Shown here piece by piece: positions 45,322-53,548 of a stretch of DNA of 64,000 nucleotides. The position numbers and the translations under genes are program-made. Numbering within the stretch: the first letter of the stretch is position 1; the number at the start of each line of letters is the position of its first letter. The notes below the pieces were generated by a model. It was not told where the DNA came from, did not search any database, and worked only from the letters and a program-made list of their open reading frames with translations. The DNA comes from Bdellovibrionales bacterium (lineage in GTDB: Bacteria > Bdellovibrionota > Bdellovibrionia > Bdellovibrionales > UBA1609), in contig DAIDIG010000004.1 in NCBI GenBank assembly GCA_027459485.1, forward strand, positions 62,001 through 126,000, written 5' to 3'.

Positions 45322-46146
45322 TCAACCCGCTTTCGTAAATGACTTTAAGAACTTCTGCGTTTCATCGCTCAACTGCTTAAATTTAAGCCCGTATTTAATC
45401 GGAGCATTGCGATTGCGCAGTTCGCTGACATATTCTTTGCTTACCACTTCGCAAATCGCGTTAAACGGCGGCACACCGTCACCCGGCTTGAAGTGCAAAT
45501 ACAGTTCTTGCCCGGGCAAGATCATGGCATTATCCATCAGTACACCCGCGCCGCCTTCGCTGATCTCGACGGATTTACCCTTCCAAACTTTTTTATTGTC
45601 ATGGACAATGATCGTGCCGCCGTATGCCACTCGGCGGTAACGACGTCGAAAGAACACTTCGCTAATCTCGGGCATCGAAGATTCTTTTAATTTTTTAAGG
45701 CTCTCTTTTGAAAAGTCTGGAATTTCAGCAATGCGTAACCAAGTATCTAGACCCGAGTGCCAGGCGAAGTCGAATTCGAAAACAGCCCCCTGTTGGAGCA
45801 TTTTCACAACGTCTGCAAATGTAAACGGCCCGAATTTATTGTCACCCTTTAACACGAACCACTCGCTTGGCTGGTCCCCCGCATTTCCCTTCCGGTTTTC
45901 TGATTTCTTCGAGGCCGCTTCTTCCGGCTCGTCCCTTTTTGACTGGGGCGGAGCCTTCGGCTTTAGCATTTTTACCTTTTCGGCGAGCGCCGGGTGATCG
46001 AGAAAGAGAATCCAGTCGGCTTTGCTTTCATCGTAAATGTAATCAAGTGGCGAGAGAGTTCCTTGAGAGACGAACTGAACGATTTCGTCGATCGAATATG
46101 GGCCCATTTGTTCAGAAGAGTGTGACACATAAAATTTATCTTGCAT
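45322..46146 (-). CDS. GYF-GYF-PilZ cytoplasmic protein
   Basis: A 274-residue protein with two GYF_2 domains (~1-55: GPYSIDEIVQFVSQGTLSPLDYIYDE; ~95-150: FGPFTFADVVKMLQQGAVFEFDFAWH) joined by a charged linker, then a PilZ domain (~165-270). PilZ motif 1 is RRRYRR; motif 2 is EISEGG, with Glu in place of the usual Asp/Asn. It may bind c-di-GMP. GYF domains bind Pro-rich peptides; the Pro-rich tail of the adjacent motor protein (KTPPPPKPR) is an attractive partner. ATG 46146 is chosen over 46161 because GGAG lies six bases upstream. It stands between stator and scaffold genes and could gate the motor. Confidence 0.88.
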   Translation of the reverse strand: MQDKFYVSHSSEQMGPYSIDEIVQFVSQGTLSPLDYIYDESKADWILFLDHPALAEKVKMLKPKAPPQSKRDEPEEAASKKSENRKGNAGDQPSEWFVLKGDNKFGPFTFADVVKMLQQGAVFEFDFAWHSGLDTWLRIAEIPDFSKESLKKLKESSMPEISEVFFRRRYRRVAYGGTIIVHDNKKVWKGKSVEISEGGAGVLMDNAMILPGQELYLHFKPGDGVPPFNAICEVVSKEYVSELRNRNAPIKYGLKFKQLSDETQKFLKSFTKAG

Positions 46147-46222
46147 GCAATGCTCCATCATTTATCTGGCATTCCAGGTCTCCTTATCGGGTTTCTCGGC
46201 GACGGGCTAAATAGGATACGGG

Positions 46223-46735
46223 CTAGTCTTTGGTCATGACTGCGAGCTTCACGTCGTAGTAACCGGCTAGCATAGATGTATACATGATCTTTTTGAGCAC
46301 CGAGTATGGCAACGTTCGATCGATTTGCATGAGCACTTTTCCGTTAAAGTCGACGGTGTCGTTAACCTTCGCGAGATTTTTTTGGCTGACCGCACGTTTG
46401 TCTAGTTCTTCATAGAGGGGCCGAATAAATTGCGGGTCGCGGGCATCTGTTATACTGGCGGGGAATCGGCCATTGTTTAGGTCGGCGACTTTTTGATTTT
46501 CAACAAACAGGGCGTCTTTCGACACGATCACTTTCAAAACGTCGACCGGATCGGTCGGCGACGTCGATTGTGGCAGTCGCAGCTGGCCGCTTGGAGTGAT
46601 GTTGACTGGGCTCGTGGAGTAACTTTTCAGCAGAAACACGAGTAGGATGACGAACATGTCGACCATCGACGTGATCTGAATCTTAAACGCTGAGTTGCGG
46701 TTATCGAGATATTTTTTAAAGCCTCGGCGTTTCAT
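46223..46735 (-). CDS. ExbD/TolR-like stator subunit 2
   Basis: A 170-residue protein with one N-terminal membrane helix carrying the proton-conducting Asp (ITSMVDMFVILLVFLLKSY) and a periplasmic domain. This fits AglS/AglQ of the Myxococcus gliding motor. With the TolQ/ExbB-like protein and the other ExbD it would form a proton channel. It lies nine bases after stator subunit 1; 76 bases separate it from the GYF-PilZ gene. Confidence 0.93.
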   Translation of the reverse strand: MKRRGFKKYLDNRNSAFKIQITSMVDMFVILLVFLLKSYSTSPVNITPSGQLRLPQSTSPTDPVDVLKVIVSKDALFVENQKVADLNNGRFPASITDARDPQFIRPLYEELDKRAVSQKNLAKVNDTVDFNGKVLMQIDRTLPYSVLKKIMYTSMLAGYYDVKLAVMTKD

Positions 46736-46744
46736 GTTAGAGTC

Positions 46745-47287
46745 CTAGCTCCCCACGTTTGCGAAAATCACATTCGGAAAAAGTTGCAACTTACTCGGAT
46801 CAATCGGCACCGGGTCGCTATCGAATGACGCTTGCACCACCGGGCTCGGCTTCTGGCGAACTTGGTCCATCACATGAACCAGGTCGTCAAATGAAACATC
46901 GTTGTCAGGCAAAAGTTGAAGCGACGAGATTTCGGGGTGCTCGGCTTTAATTTGCTCGGCTGCAACCAGTAGCCCGCTCATATCAAAAGCACCGTTCTTA
47001 TTGGCGACCGCGATACGCTTCACGCCACCTTTTGGCGGAGTGACTTCAAACGTAAAGCCATTCGCTTTTGAAACTTTAAGAGTCACCGTCGTTTCAGGCT
47101 TCGGCGGATTTTTCATCTGGCTCTGATTGACGACTTGCGGAGTCGGCGACTCGATCATTTTAATTTGCACGAACGCCACACTTAGCAGAAGCATCGGCAC
47201 CACCGATACGATGATGTCGAGAAAAGGTGCCAGGTTCAGTTCGAACGTCGCATCCGTTGTGCGAGTTCGTCTGGTCCGCATTCTCAT
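46745..47287 (-). CDS. ExbD/TolR-like stator subunit 1
   Basis: A 180-residue protein with a basic N-terminus (MRMRTRRTRT), a membrane helix with the key Asp (LNLAPFLDIIVSVVPMLLL) and a periplasmic ExbD fold. Paralogous to the next gene, as AglQ and AglS are in Myxococcus. The ATG overlaps the motor gene stop by four bases. Confidence 0.93.
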   Translation of the reverse strand: MRMRTRRTRTTDATFELNLAPFLDIIVSVVPMLLLSVAFVQIKMIESPTPQVVNQSQMKNPPKPETTVTLKVSKANGFTFEVTPPKGGVKRIAVANKNGAFDMSGLLVAAEQIKAEHPEISSLQLLPDNDVSFDDLVHVMDQVRQKPSPVVQASFDSDPVPIDPSKLQLFPNVIFANVGS

Positions 47288-48006
47288 GCAACCCTCGGTT
47301 TGGGCGGCGGCGGAGTTTTGCCCTTGGCCACCATTTCGGGACGCATCCCATTCGGGTAGACGGTGTCGTGCGCAAACGGAACATAGCCGCGGTTTTTCAT
47401 AAATTCGATCACTTTATGAGTGTGCAAATCTATTTCAGACAGAAGTTTCGTTTGTTTGGCGTGTAAGAACGAATACAGAAACATCGTCGGAATGGCGACC
47501 ATCAACGCACAGGCGGTCGAGGTCATTGCGATTGAGATACCTTGCGCCAGAAGAGTTTGCTTTTGCGACACGTCTGCGAAGCTCACGGCTTTGAACGCCA
47601 CGATCAGCCCGCAAACCGTACCAAGAAGACCGACCAACGTGACGACGTTTGCCACCATCGCAAGGTGACCCAAATTCTTTGAAACCTTTGGGCCCACTTC
47701 ACTGGCCGCGATATCCAAAGCGTCGAACATCGCTTCTTCTTCGCGATCGGCTCGTTCCAAAATTCGTTTCACGACGTAAGCGAGCGGCTTTTTCTCGTTC
47801 GCTCCACAAAACGTGACGGCCTCTTCGATTTTGTCCTGCTCGAGCATGCGCATGATCTGCTTCATAAATGTCTGCGTCGGGAGTGCGAGATCGAAATACA
47901 ACGCTTTGAATCGGTCAAATATAAGGTAGAGACCGAATAGGCCGACGCTACCAATCGCGATCTCGCCGATTTTAAAATCTACGAAAAATTTGAGTACGGC
48001 TTCCAT
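47284..48006 (-). CDS. aglR: TolQ/ExbB/MotA-family motor protein (AglR-like)
   Basis: A 240-residue membrane protein with three helices and the family signature regions (NVVTLVGLLGTVCGLIVAFKAV and GISIAMTSTACALMVAIPTMFLY). It forms the proton channel with ExbD-like subunits. The C-terminal tail ends in a Pro-rich KTPPPPKPRVA that is not usual in TolQ and could bind the GYF domains of the downstream protein. AAAGGAGT precedes the ATG. It is the first gene of an eleven-gene operon. The symbol follows the Myxococcus name and rests on neighbourhood; Tol or Exb naming would be equally possible from sequence alone. Confidence 0.9.
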   Translation of the reverse strand: MEAVLKFFVDFKIGEIAIGSVGLFGLYLIFDRFKALYFDLALPTQTFMKQIMRMLEQDKIEEAVTFCGANEKKPLAYVVKRILERADREEEAMFDALDIAASEVGPKVSKNLGHLAMVANVVTLVGLLGTVCGLIVAFKAVSFADVSQKQTLLAQGISIAMTSTACALMVAIPTMFLYSFLHAKQTKLLSEIDLHTHKVIEFMKNRGYVPFAHDTVYPNGMRPEMVAKGKTPPPPKPRVA

Positions 48007-48030
48007 GATATGACTCCTTTATCGAATCAT

Positions 48031-48058
48031 TGATCGGACCTACGTCACATAAACTTGA
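48031..48058 (-). promoter_or_regulatory. Sigma-28-like promoter of the motor operon
   Basis: On the minus strand TCAAGTTT (48058-48051), a 12-base spacer, then TCCGATCA (48038-48031). This matches the FliA consensus TAAAGTTT-N11-GCCGATAA at 7 of 8 and 6 of 8 bases with a spacer one longer. The predicted start of transcription lies ~18 bases before the ATG. Confidence 0.5.
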
Positions 48059-48215
48059 AAGACTGAATTTCTGTTTATTTTTTTGACATCGAGGCAATCG
48101 GAGGATGGTTTTAAGACCTTATTGAAGTTTTTTTCCCGCTGTCAGAATGGCCGGGGTCATAACGATTGCGACGCATCTCAATTTGGTACAATTTGAAACT
48201 CGGCAGCCCGTCTTG

Positions 48216-48965
48216 TTATACGTTTAAAAAGTCCACGACGGTTACATCGGTCGGGGCACCGGCGCGACCCGAGTGAGTGGTATCGACCCAAATGACCCGC
48301 ACCGACGGCGTGGTTTTACGGACGCGCTCAATAATGACAGGTTCGTTTTCGAAAAACCAAATGTCGTGATGAGGATCGCTGTATTGTTCGACCAATTTTT
48401 GCATTTCAATTTCTTTAAATGCTTCATCATCGATCGAACCTTTTATCGGCTTCATGATCAGATTCGCCGTATTGTCGCCTTTGAATTTGAGCGGAAATCC
48501 CCAATGCTTAAGCGACTCGACCGTCCCGATCTTCATATTTTTCTCATCTCGGCCGGTTAAGTACAAGATCTCGGCTCCAGCCTGATGAAGGCGATCCACC
48601 CCTTCACGACTGCCCTCGTAGGGCCGATCGTGGTGCAGATACTCCGAGCTGAAAAACCGACTGCGCCAAAAATCGCGAATGGTCTTACCGAACTCTTCAC
48701 TGCTTTTAAACCCCGCGCGCTCAAGCGCCTGCTTAAGCCCCCAGTCTCTGGCGAGTATTTGAAAGTTCGAGAGAAACCGAACTTCACTGGGGAATTTCAT
48801 CTGCATCTCAGGATCGCGCGCGAACGCCTCGACGATGGCTTGCGTGCGCAAGCTGACGTTGAACAATGTCGAATCCAAATCGAAAATCACAAGCGGGCGC
48901 TGCCTCGCGACCGACTCGACCACGATCTCATCGACAATTTCACTCATCGATATCCGTCGTTGCAT
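48216..48965 (-). CDS. HAD-superfamily phosphatase
   Basis: A 249-residue hydrolase of the haloacid dehalogenase superfamily. Motif I is DLDSTLFN (nucleophile D29, acid D31), motif II is in LYLTGRDE, motif III is around MKPIKGS, and an acidic FENEP occupies the motif IV area. The substrate is unknown. ATG 48965 overlaps the Nudix stop as TAATG; a second ATG six codons on is possible. It is the last gene of the ten-gene operon starting at 59.4 kb. Confidence 0.88.
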   Translation of the reverse strand: MQRRISMSEIVDEIVVESVARQRPLVIFDLDSTLFNVSLRTQAIVEAFARDPEMQMKFPSEVRFLSNFQILARDWGLKQALERAGFKSSEEFGKTIRDFWRSRFFSSEYLHHDRPYEGSREGVDRLHQAGAEILYLTGRDEKNMKIGTVESLKHWGFPLKFKGDNTANLIMKPIKGSIDDEAFKEIEMQKLVEQYSDPHHDIWFFENEPVIIERVRKTTPSVRVIWVDTTHSGRAGAPTDVTVVDFLNV

Positions 48966-49513
48966 TATTTTTCCAGATGTCTGCGGGCCAACGCGTACGT
49001 CGCCAGCATGAGGGAGTGAATCTTCTTCGACCGCGTGAGCCGACGTACGAAATGCCGGGGTTCAACTTCTAAAACTTCTAAATCTTCGAACGGGTCGAGT
49101 TCAAGGTCACCGACCTTCGCGCAACCCACGGCTAGAAACACATGACAACGGTTGCTCAATAATGCCGGGTTCGGGTGATGATAGCCGAGGTACTTCCATT
49201 TTTTTGAGGCATAGCCGGTTTCTTCGCGCAGCTCTCGTTTAGCCGCGGCGAGTGGCTTTTCGCGCCGGTTCGGGTCGGTCGAGCCGCCGGGGAACTCCAG
49301 AAACCAACCTTCACCGGGATACCGATACTGCTGAACAACAAGAAGTTTACCGTCGGCCGTCAACGCCACGACTTGCACCCAATCGGGAAAGTCCACAACA
49401 AAATATTTGGGCATGATTCGACCGTCGGGTAATTTGCAGCGATCCACTCGCATGCGAAAATATCGCGTCGAATAGACTTCTTGCGATTCAAGTTTTCGCC
49501 AATGCGGCTTCAT
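48965..49513 (-). CDS. Nudix hydrolase, ADP-ribose pyrophosphatase type
   Basis: A 182-residue Nudix enzyme with box GGSTDPNRREKPLAAAKRELREETGY (G-x5-E-x7-REUxEExGU pattern with minor spacing change). The preceding strand WFLEFPGG and the overall length suit ADP-ribose or nucleotide-sugar pyrophosphatases. ATG 49513 overlaps the lipoprotein stop as ATGA and is preferred to ATG 49528. Acts as a housecleaning enzyme; the exact substrate cannot be told from sequence. Confidence 0.92.
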   Translation of the reverse strand: MKPHWRKLESQEVYSTRYFRMRVDRCKLPDGRIMPKYFVVDFPDWVQVVALTADGKLLVVQQYRYPGEGWFLEFPGGSTDPNRREKPLAAAKRELREETGYASKKWKYLGYHHPNPALLSNRCHVFLAVGCAKVGDLELDPFEDLEVLEVEPRHFVRRLTRSKKIHSLMLATYALARRHLEK

Positions 49514-50220
49514 TTGAGCGCCGCGCATTGCTGTTCAGGGTACCGCGAGTCGACGACTCGAACAGACGCCAGGTAAATCTTTTTATCAGGGCCGAAGCTG
49601 ACGAAGTAAAACGTCCCTCCGATCACCGGCACATATCTTTGATTCGTGGCATTGAGATGAAAGCCGTCCGCGTCGTTGGCGTTTCTCAAATTACTCGTCA
49701 CATCCATATAACGACCGCAGCCGACCCCGTAATCTTCGTGGCGCAGGTGCAACGGCTTAGTTTCGCTCATAAAATATATTTTCAAATTTTTCGGAGTCGC
49801 CTTCTGGTCGGCCGGCACATCGGCTCGACTGATTTTGTAATGCAAGTAAAAGCTGCCTTTATTGCCGGCGACGACATTGGCCAAATCTATTTGGCCGCCA
49901 CCTCTAGGCAGATCAAACTGCGTGTTATTCGCTAGAACGCCCGGCTCATCGCTTAAAAAATAGAACGAAACGTTTAGAAACCCGCGTGGTATCTGGCTCA
50001 GAATCTCGGAATCTGAAAGACCCAAGCCAGGCGCGGTTTTGTGCATATAATTGAGATAGTCCTTTTGGATTTTCGCGCTCAGCGCCCGCGGGATAATAAA
50101 TTGCTTGCTCGTCGTATCAACATTACCCGATATAAAATCGCCGGTCGGCTTCCACCCCGTCAGGTGCTTGCAACCAACCATGCCCATTGTGATAAGAAAA
50201 AGAATGCAAATTGTCTTCAT
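49510..50220 (-). CDS. Lipoprotein of unknown function
   Basis: A 236-residue lipoprotein with lipobox MVGC at residues 14-17. The mature part is beta-rich with Cys near the C-terminus (GVGCGRYMDV and QQCAALK). No family recognised. The ATG overlaps the stop of the GYF-TPR gene as ATGA, so the two products are probably made together and may interact. Confidence 0.8.
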   Translation of the reverse strand: MKTICILFLITMGMVGCKHLTGWKPTGDFISGNVDTTSKQFIIPRALSAKIQKDYLNYMHKTAPGLGLSDSEILSQIPRGFLNVSFYFLSDEPGVLANNTQFDLPRGGGQIDLANVVAGNKGSFYLHYKISRADVPADQKATPKNLKIYFMSETKPLHLRHEDYGVGCGRYMDVTSNLRNANDADGFHLNATNQRYVPVIGGTFYFVSFGPDKKIYLASVRVVDSRYPEQQCAALK

Positions 50221-51983
50221 TTCGTACCGCGATTTAGGTCATCTTGAATTTCATAGAGCGGAACATAACGGTCTGATAATGCAAATCCGCTGGCAAGATA
50301 CTTCTTCGCTTCATCGAAGCGATCTTGCTCGAGATCCAGCTTCGCAAGCCCCGCGAGCGCCGCAATCTCATGACCCGATTTAACCAGAGTCGCTTGCCAA
50401 TTTGAACGTTCACATGCCATATCGCCGATTTTATGGCAATATCGCGCCATGAGGCGGCGTGGTTGGCTCCACAAGCCGTGTTCGTCATTTTGCACGGACG
50501 CCTCAAGTGCAACCTTAGCCCGAATATCCATATTGGCTGATGTCAACACATACGCATCGATGGCCTGGACTAGCGGATCTTTCGGAGCTTGAGCCAAGGC
50601 ATCTTCCATTTCACGATCGGCGTCGGCAAACGCTCCCGCCTTAGCCAGGCACATTGCCACAAAAGCGCTCGCATGAGGCGCGGGATTCAAGCTGTGCACG
50701 ACGGCTGAACACCAAGTGGCAAGCCTTTGCCAATTCACGCGATCTCGATCAACAAATAAATTATGTTTGCTATTTTCAGTAAGGTCCAAATCGGAATCTA
50801 ATATCTGGTCTATGCTTGCCGCAACTGCCACCTTGTCACCGATTAACGCCTGCAAATAGACCGCCGCGACTCGCGCTTCGAGCGCATAATCGAGCGATTG
50901 ATTGGCAAAGTCTTGCAGCGTTGTGACCGCTGTGCGCAACGAAGTGACGTCGCCGTTGGCATCTTTCGTCTGATACAAGTGCGCCAAAGTTTCAGCCAGC
51001 ATCACATATTCGGCTCCGTCGTGAGGCGAACCTTTAATTGCCAACTGCAATTGATCATTCGCCTTCGCCCAATCACCGGCGTATATGGCGGTCGCGCCCG
51101 TATTGATTACGGCCGGTTGAAAGAGCGGGTCGGCATCGAGCGCCTTACGAAAATTATCTTCGGCGGATTGCGTGTCGCCGTCTTTAAGGTAAGCAATGCC
51201 GATACCCGTGAGCACATGTTTTTGATCAGCGTTCGGCGCCTTCAACAGCTTACTTAATAGTTGGCGCCCCTCGACTGTTTGATTGGCGATCTGAATTTTC
51301 AAAATGCCGAGATCCAGATAAATGCTCAAATCACCCGGATCAAGTGCGTAATCACGGTTAAAAAGATCGAGTGCATCGCCGTATCGGCCGCTAGCCAGTG
51401 CTTGAATGGCTTGAGCTGTACTCGCACTGTATATGCTGCGATTCTGAATCGGAGCCGCCACAAAACGCTGAAACATGACGAAACCAAATGCGAACAATAC
51501 GACCAATGTCGTAAACGCCCAAACCCATTTAGCACCCTTTGCCGCTTGATCTTTTGCCACTTTATCAGCGTCAAACGTGAAGGCCGCGTTTGATGCCATA
51601 CGCTCTGATTTGAGATCGTCCACACTGCGAAAACTGACATCTTGAACGGCCCCGACTGGGTTAAGCGGAAGCTGCGTGATTTCTTGCGTTTCATCATCGA
51701 TCTGCGGGCTTGAGGTCACCGTTTGTTGGTCGTCAGAGTTTCGCGTCGTCGAATCGTCGCTACTGCGAAGGCCCCGAATGCGCGCCTCTTCAACCACCTT
51801 TGCAAATGTCGGTTCGTCCCGCAAGTAGACCCAGCGCCCGCATGGCCGAGACACTTCGTCCAACGGGACCAGCACGCGCTCGCGCACAAGATCGCTCACT
51901 TGCTTGTCGGCGTACGGGCCGATAATTCGGCCGTTCGCCTTAACCAACCAATATGCGTTCTTTCCGACTTTCAATGATACCAT
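50217..51983 (-). CDS. GYF-domain, single-helix, TPR protein
   Basis: A 588-residue protein. The N-terminal ~60 residues are a GYF_2-like domain (YWLVKANGRIIGPYADKQVSDLVRERVLVPLDEVSRPCGRWVYL). A charged linker follows, then one membrane helix (~150-170, WVWAFTTLVVLFAFGFVMF) and a large TPR region (~190-588; DALDLFNRDYALDPGDLSIYLDLG, KDGDTQSAEDNFRKALDADPLF). Cytoplasmic GYF and periplasmic TPR recall the layout of Glt-type trans-envelope proteins such as GltJ, without its TonB domain. It lies six bases after purH. Confidence 0.85.
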   Translation of the reverse strand: MVSLKVGKNAYWLVKANGRIIGPYADKQVSDLVRERVLVPLDEVSRPCGRWVYLRDEPTFAKVVEEARIRGLRSSDDSTTRNSDDQQTVTSSPQIDDETQEITQLPLNPVGAVQDVSFRSVDDLKSERMASNAAFTFDADKVAKDQAAKGAKWVWAFTTLVVLFAFGFVMFQRFVAAPIQNRSIYSASTAQAIQALASGRYGDALDLFNRDYALDPGDLSIYLDLGILKIQIANQTVEGRQLLSKLLKAPNADQKHVLTGIGIAYLKDGDTQSAEDNFRKALDADPLFQPAVINTGATAIYAGDWAKANDQLQLAIKGSPHDGAEYVMLAETLAHLYQTKDANGDVTSLRTAVTTLQDFANQSLDYALEARVAAVYLQALIGDKVAVAASIDQILDSDLDLTENSKHNLFVDRDRVNWQRLATWCSAVVHSLNPAPHASAFVAMCLAKAGAFADADREMEDALAQAPKDPLVQAIDAYVLTSANMDIRAKVALEASVQNDEHGLWSQPRRLMARYCHKIGDMACERSNWQATLVKSGHEIAALAGLAKLDLEQDRFDEAKKYLASGFALSDRYVPLYEIQDDLNRGTK

Positions 51984-51989
51984 AAATTT

Positions 51990-53510
51990 TTAATGCACAA
52001 AATGTCGGCGGCCCGTTAGGACCATCGTCAACCCATGTTCGTTTACCCGCTCAATAACCTCGTCGTCTTTGACCGAACCACCCGGCTGAATGATAAATTG
52101 GATCCCCGCTTCGCGGATACGATCGATCGAATCTGAAAACGGAAAAAATGCGTCGCTGGCGATTACTGGCCGCCTATGATTCGGGTGAAATCGCCGCATC
52201 CGCGCGATGGCGTGCTCGACGGCGTCGACACGATTTACTTGCCCCATGCCAAGACCTAAGGTCTGACCGCTTTCGGCAACGGCAATTGCGTTACTTTTCA
52301 AATGTGCACACACGCGCCAGGCAAAAAGCAAATCCTGCTTGATCACGTCTTCGGGAGTGGGCCCGATCACGCGCCATTCACGCGACCAGCGTGTTTCAAC
52401 TTGATCGGGAGTCTGCACGAGAAAACCGCCGCTCACCGATCGATATTGAAACGATTCCGGTTTCTCGGTGAGCCCCGGCCACTCCATCACTCGCAAGTTC
52501 TTTTTCTTAATAAAAATATCAGCGGCTTCGCGACTAATTTGTGGCGCGATCACGCATTCAAGAAAAATTCCACTTAATATCTCGGCGGACGCTAGGTCGA
52601 GCGCAAAATTGACAGCAATAATCCCGCCAAAAACAGATTGCGGGTCCGACTCAATCGCGCGTTTCACCGCTTCAGCCGGCTCGCCCCCGATCGCCACTCC
52701 GCACGGGCTATTGTGTTTAACCGCGACGCATATACGAGCGCCTGAGAATTCGCGAACAGTGGCGATCGCCGCTTCGAGATCAATGAGGTTGTTGTACGAA
52801 AGTTCTTTACCTTGCAGAATCGTCGCCTGGTGCAACCCCGCCGTCTCACCGCGTGAGCGAAACCAAGCCGCCCGTTGTTGCGGGTTTTCGCCATAACGAA
52901 GCGCGCGCACGTGTTCGCCACCAAGGCCGTGATCGCGAAACTCAAGCCTTTGCTCGCCGGCAAAATGTTTCGCAATCATCGCGTCGTAAGCCGAGGTGTG
53001 CGAAAAAACTTTAGCGGCGAGCAATTGTCTCTCGTCGAGCGAAAGGCCGCCTTTTTCGAGAATCATTTTATAATCGACCGGATCGCAAATCACAGTCATA
53101 CGCTCAAAATTTTTCGCGGAAGATCGTAAAAACGACGGCCCGCCAATATCGATCGTTTCAATGGACGGCGCCGATTCAAACGGATACAAATTGCCGATGA
53201 CCAAGTCGAATGGCTCAATGCCATAGTCACGTAGTAAGCTGGCATCTTCGGCACTACCTTCGCGCGATAAAAGCGCCATATGGATTTTGGGGTGAAGCGT
53301 CTTCACCCGGCCCTCCATGACCTCTTGAAATCCTGTTTGCTCGGCGACGTCGACAACCGCAAGACCGGCGTTGCGCAGATGCGTCGCAGTGCCTCCCGTC
53401 GAAACGATGCGAAGTCCGTCTTTCGCTAGAGGGCGCAAAAATTCGACAAGCCCCGTTTTGTCGGAACAACTCACCAAAGCGTTTTTAAAAGAGTATTTTC
53501 TCGCGCTCAT
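51990..53510 (-). CDS. purH: Bifunctional purine biosynthesis protein PurH
   Basis: Carries out the last two steps of IMP synthesis: AICAR formyltransferase and IMP cyclohydrolase. The N-terminal MGS-like cyclohydrolase domain (~1-145; STGGTATHLRNAG, EGRVKTLHPKIH, IGNLYPFE) and the transformylase domain with VKHNSPCG are present. 506 residues, full length. It sits between mlaD and a GYF-TPR gene, an unusual place for a housekeeping enzyme; it is probably cotranscribed by proximity. Confidence 0.97.
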   Translation of the reverse strand: MSARKYSFKNALVSCSDKTGLVEFLRPLAKDGLRIVSTGGTATHLRNAGLAVVDVAEQTGFQEVMEGRVKTLHPKIHMALLSREGSAEDASLLRDYGIEPFDLVIGNLYPFESAPSIETIDIGGPSFLRSSAKNFERMTVICDPVDYKMILEKGGLSLDERQLLAAKVFSHTSAYDAMIAKHFAGEQRLEFRDHGLGGEHVRALRYGENPQQRAAWFRSRGETAGLHQATILQGKELSYNNLIDLEAAIATVREFSGARICVAVKHNSPCGVAIGGEPAEAVKRAIESDPQSVFGGIIAVNFALDLASAEILSGIFLECVIAPQISREAADIFIKKKNLRVMEWPGLTEKPESFQYRSVSGGFLVQTPDQVETRWSREWRVIGPTPEDVIKQDLLFAWRVCAHLKSNAIAVAESGQTLGLGMGQVNRVDAVEHAIARMRRFHPNHRRPVIASDAFFPFSDSIDRIREAGIQFIIQPGGSVKDDEVIERVNEHGLTMVLTGRRHFVH

Positions 53511-53548
53511 TTAAATGTACTCTTCACTTGCGATCATATTTGCCACCG

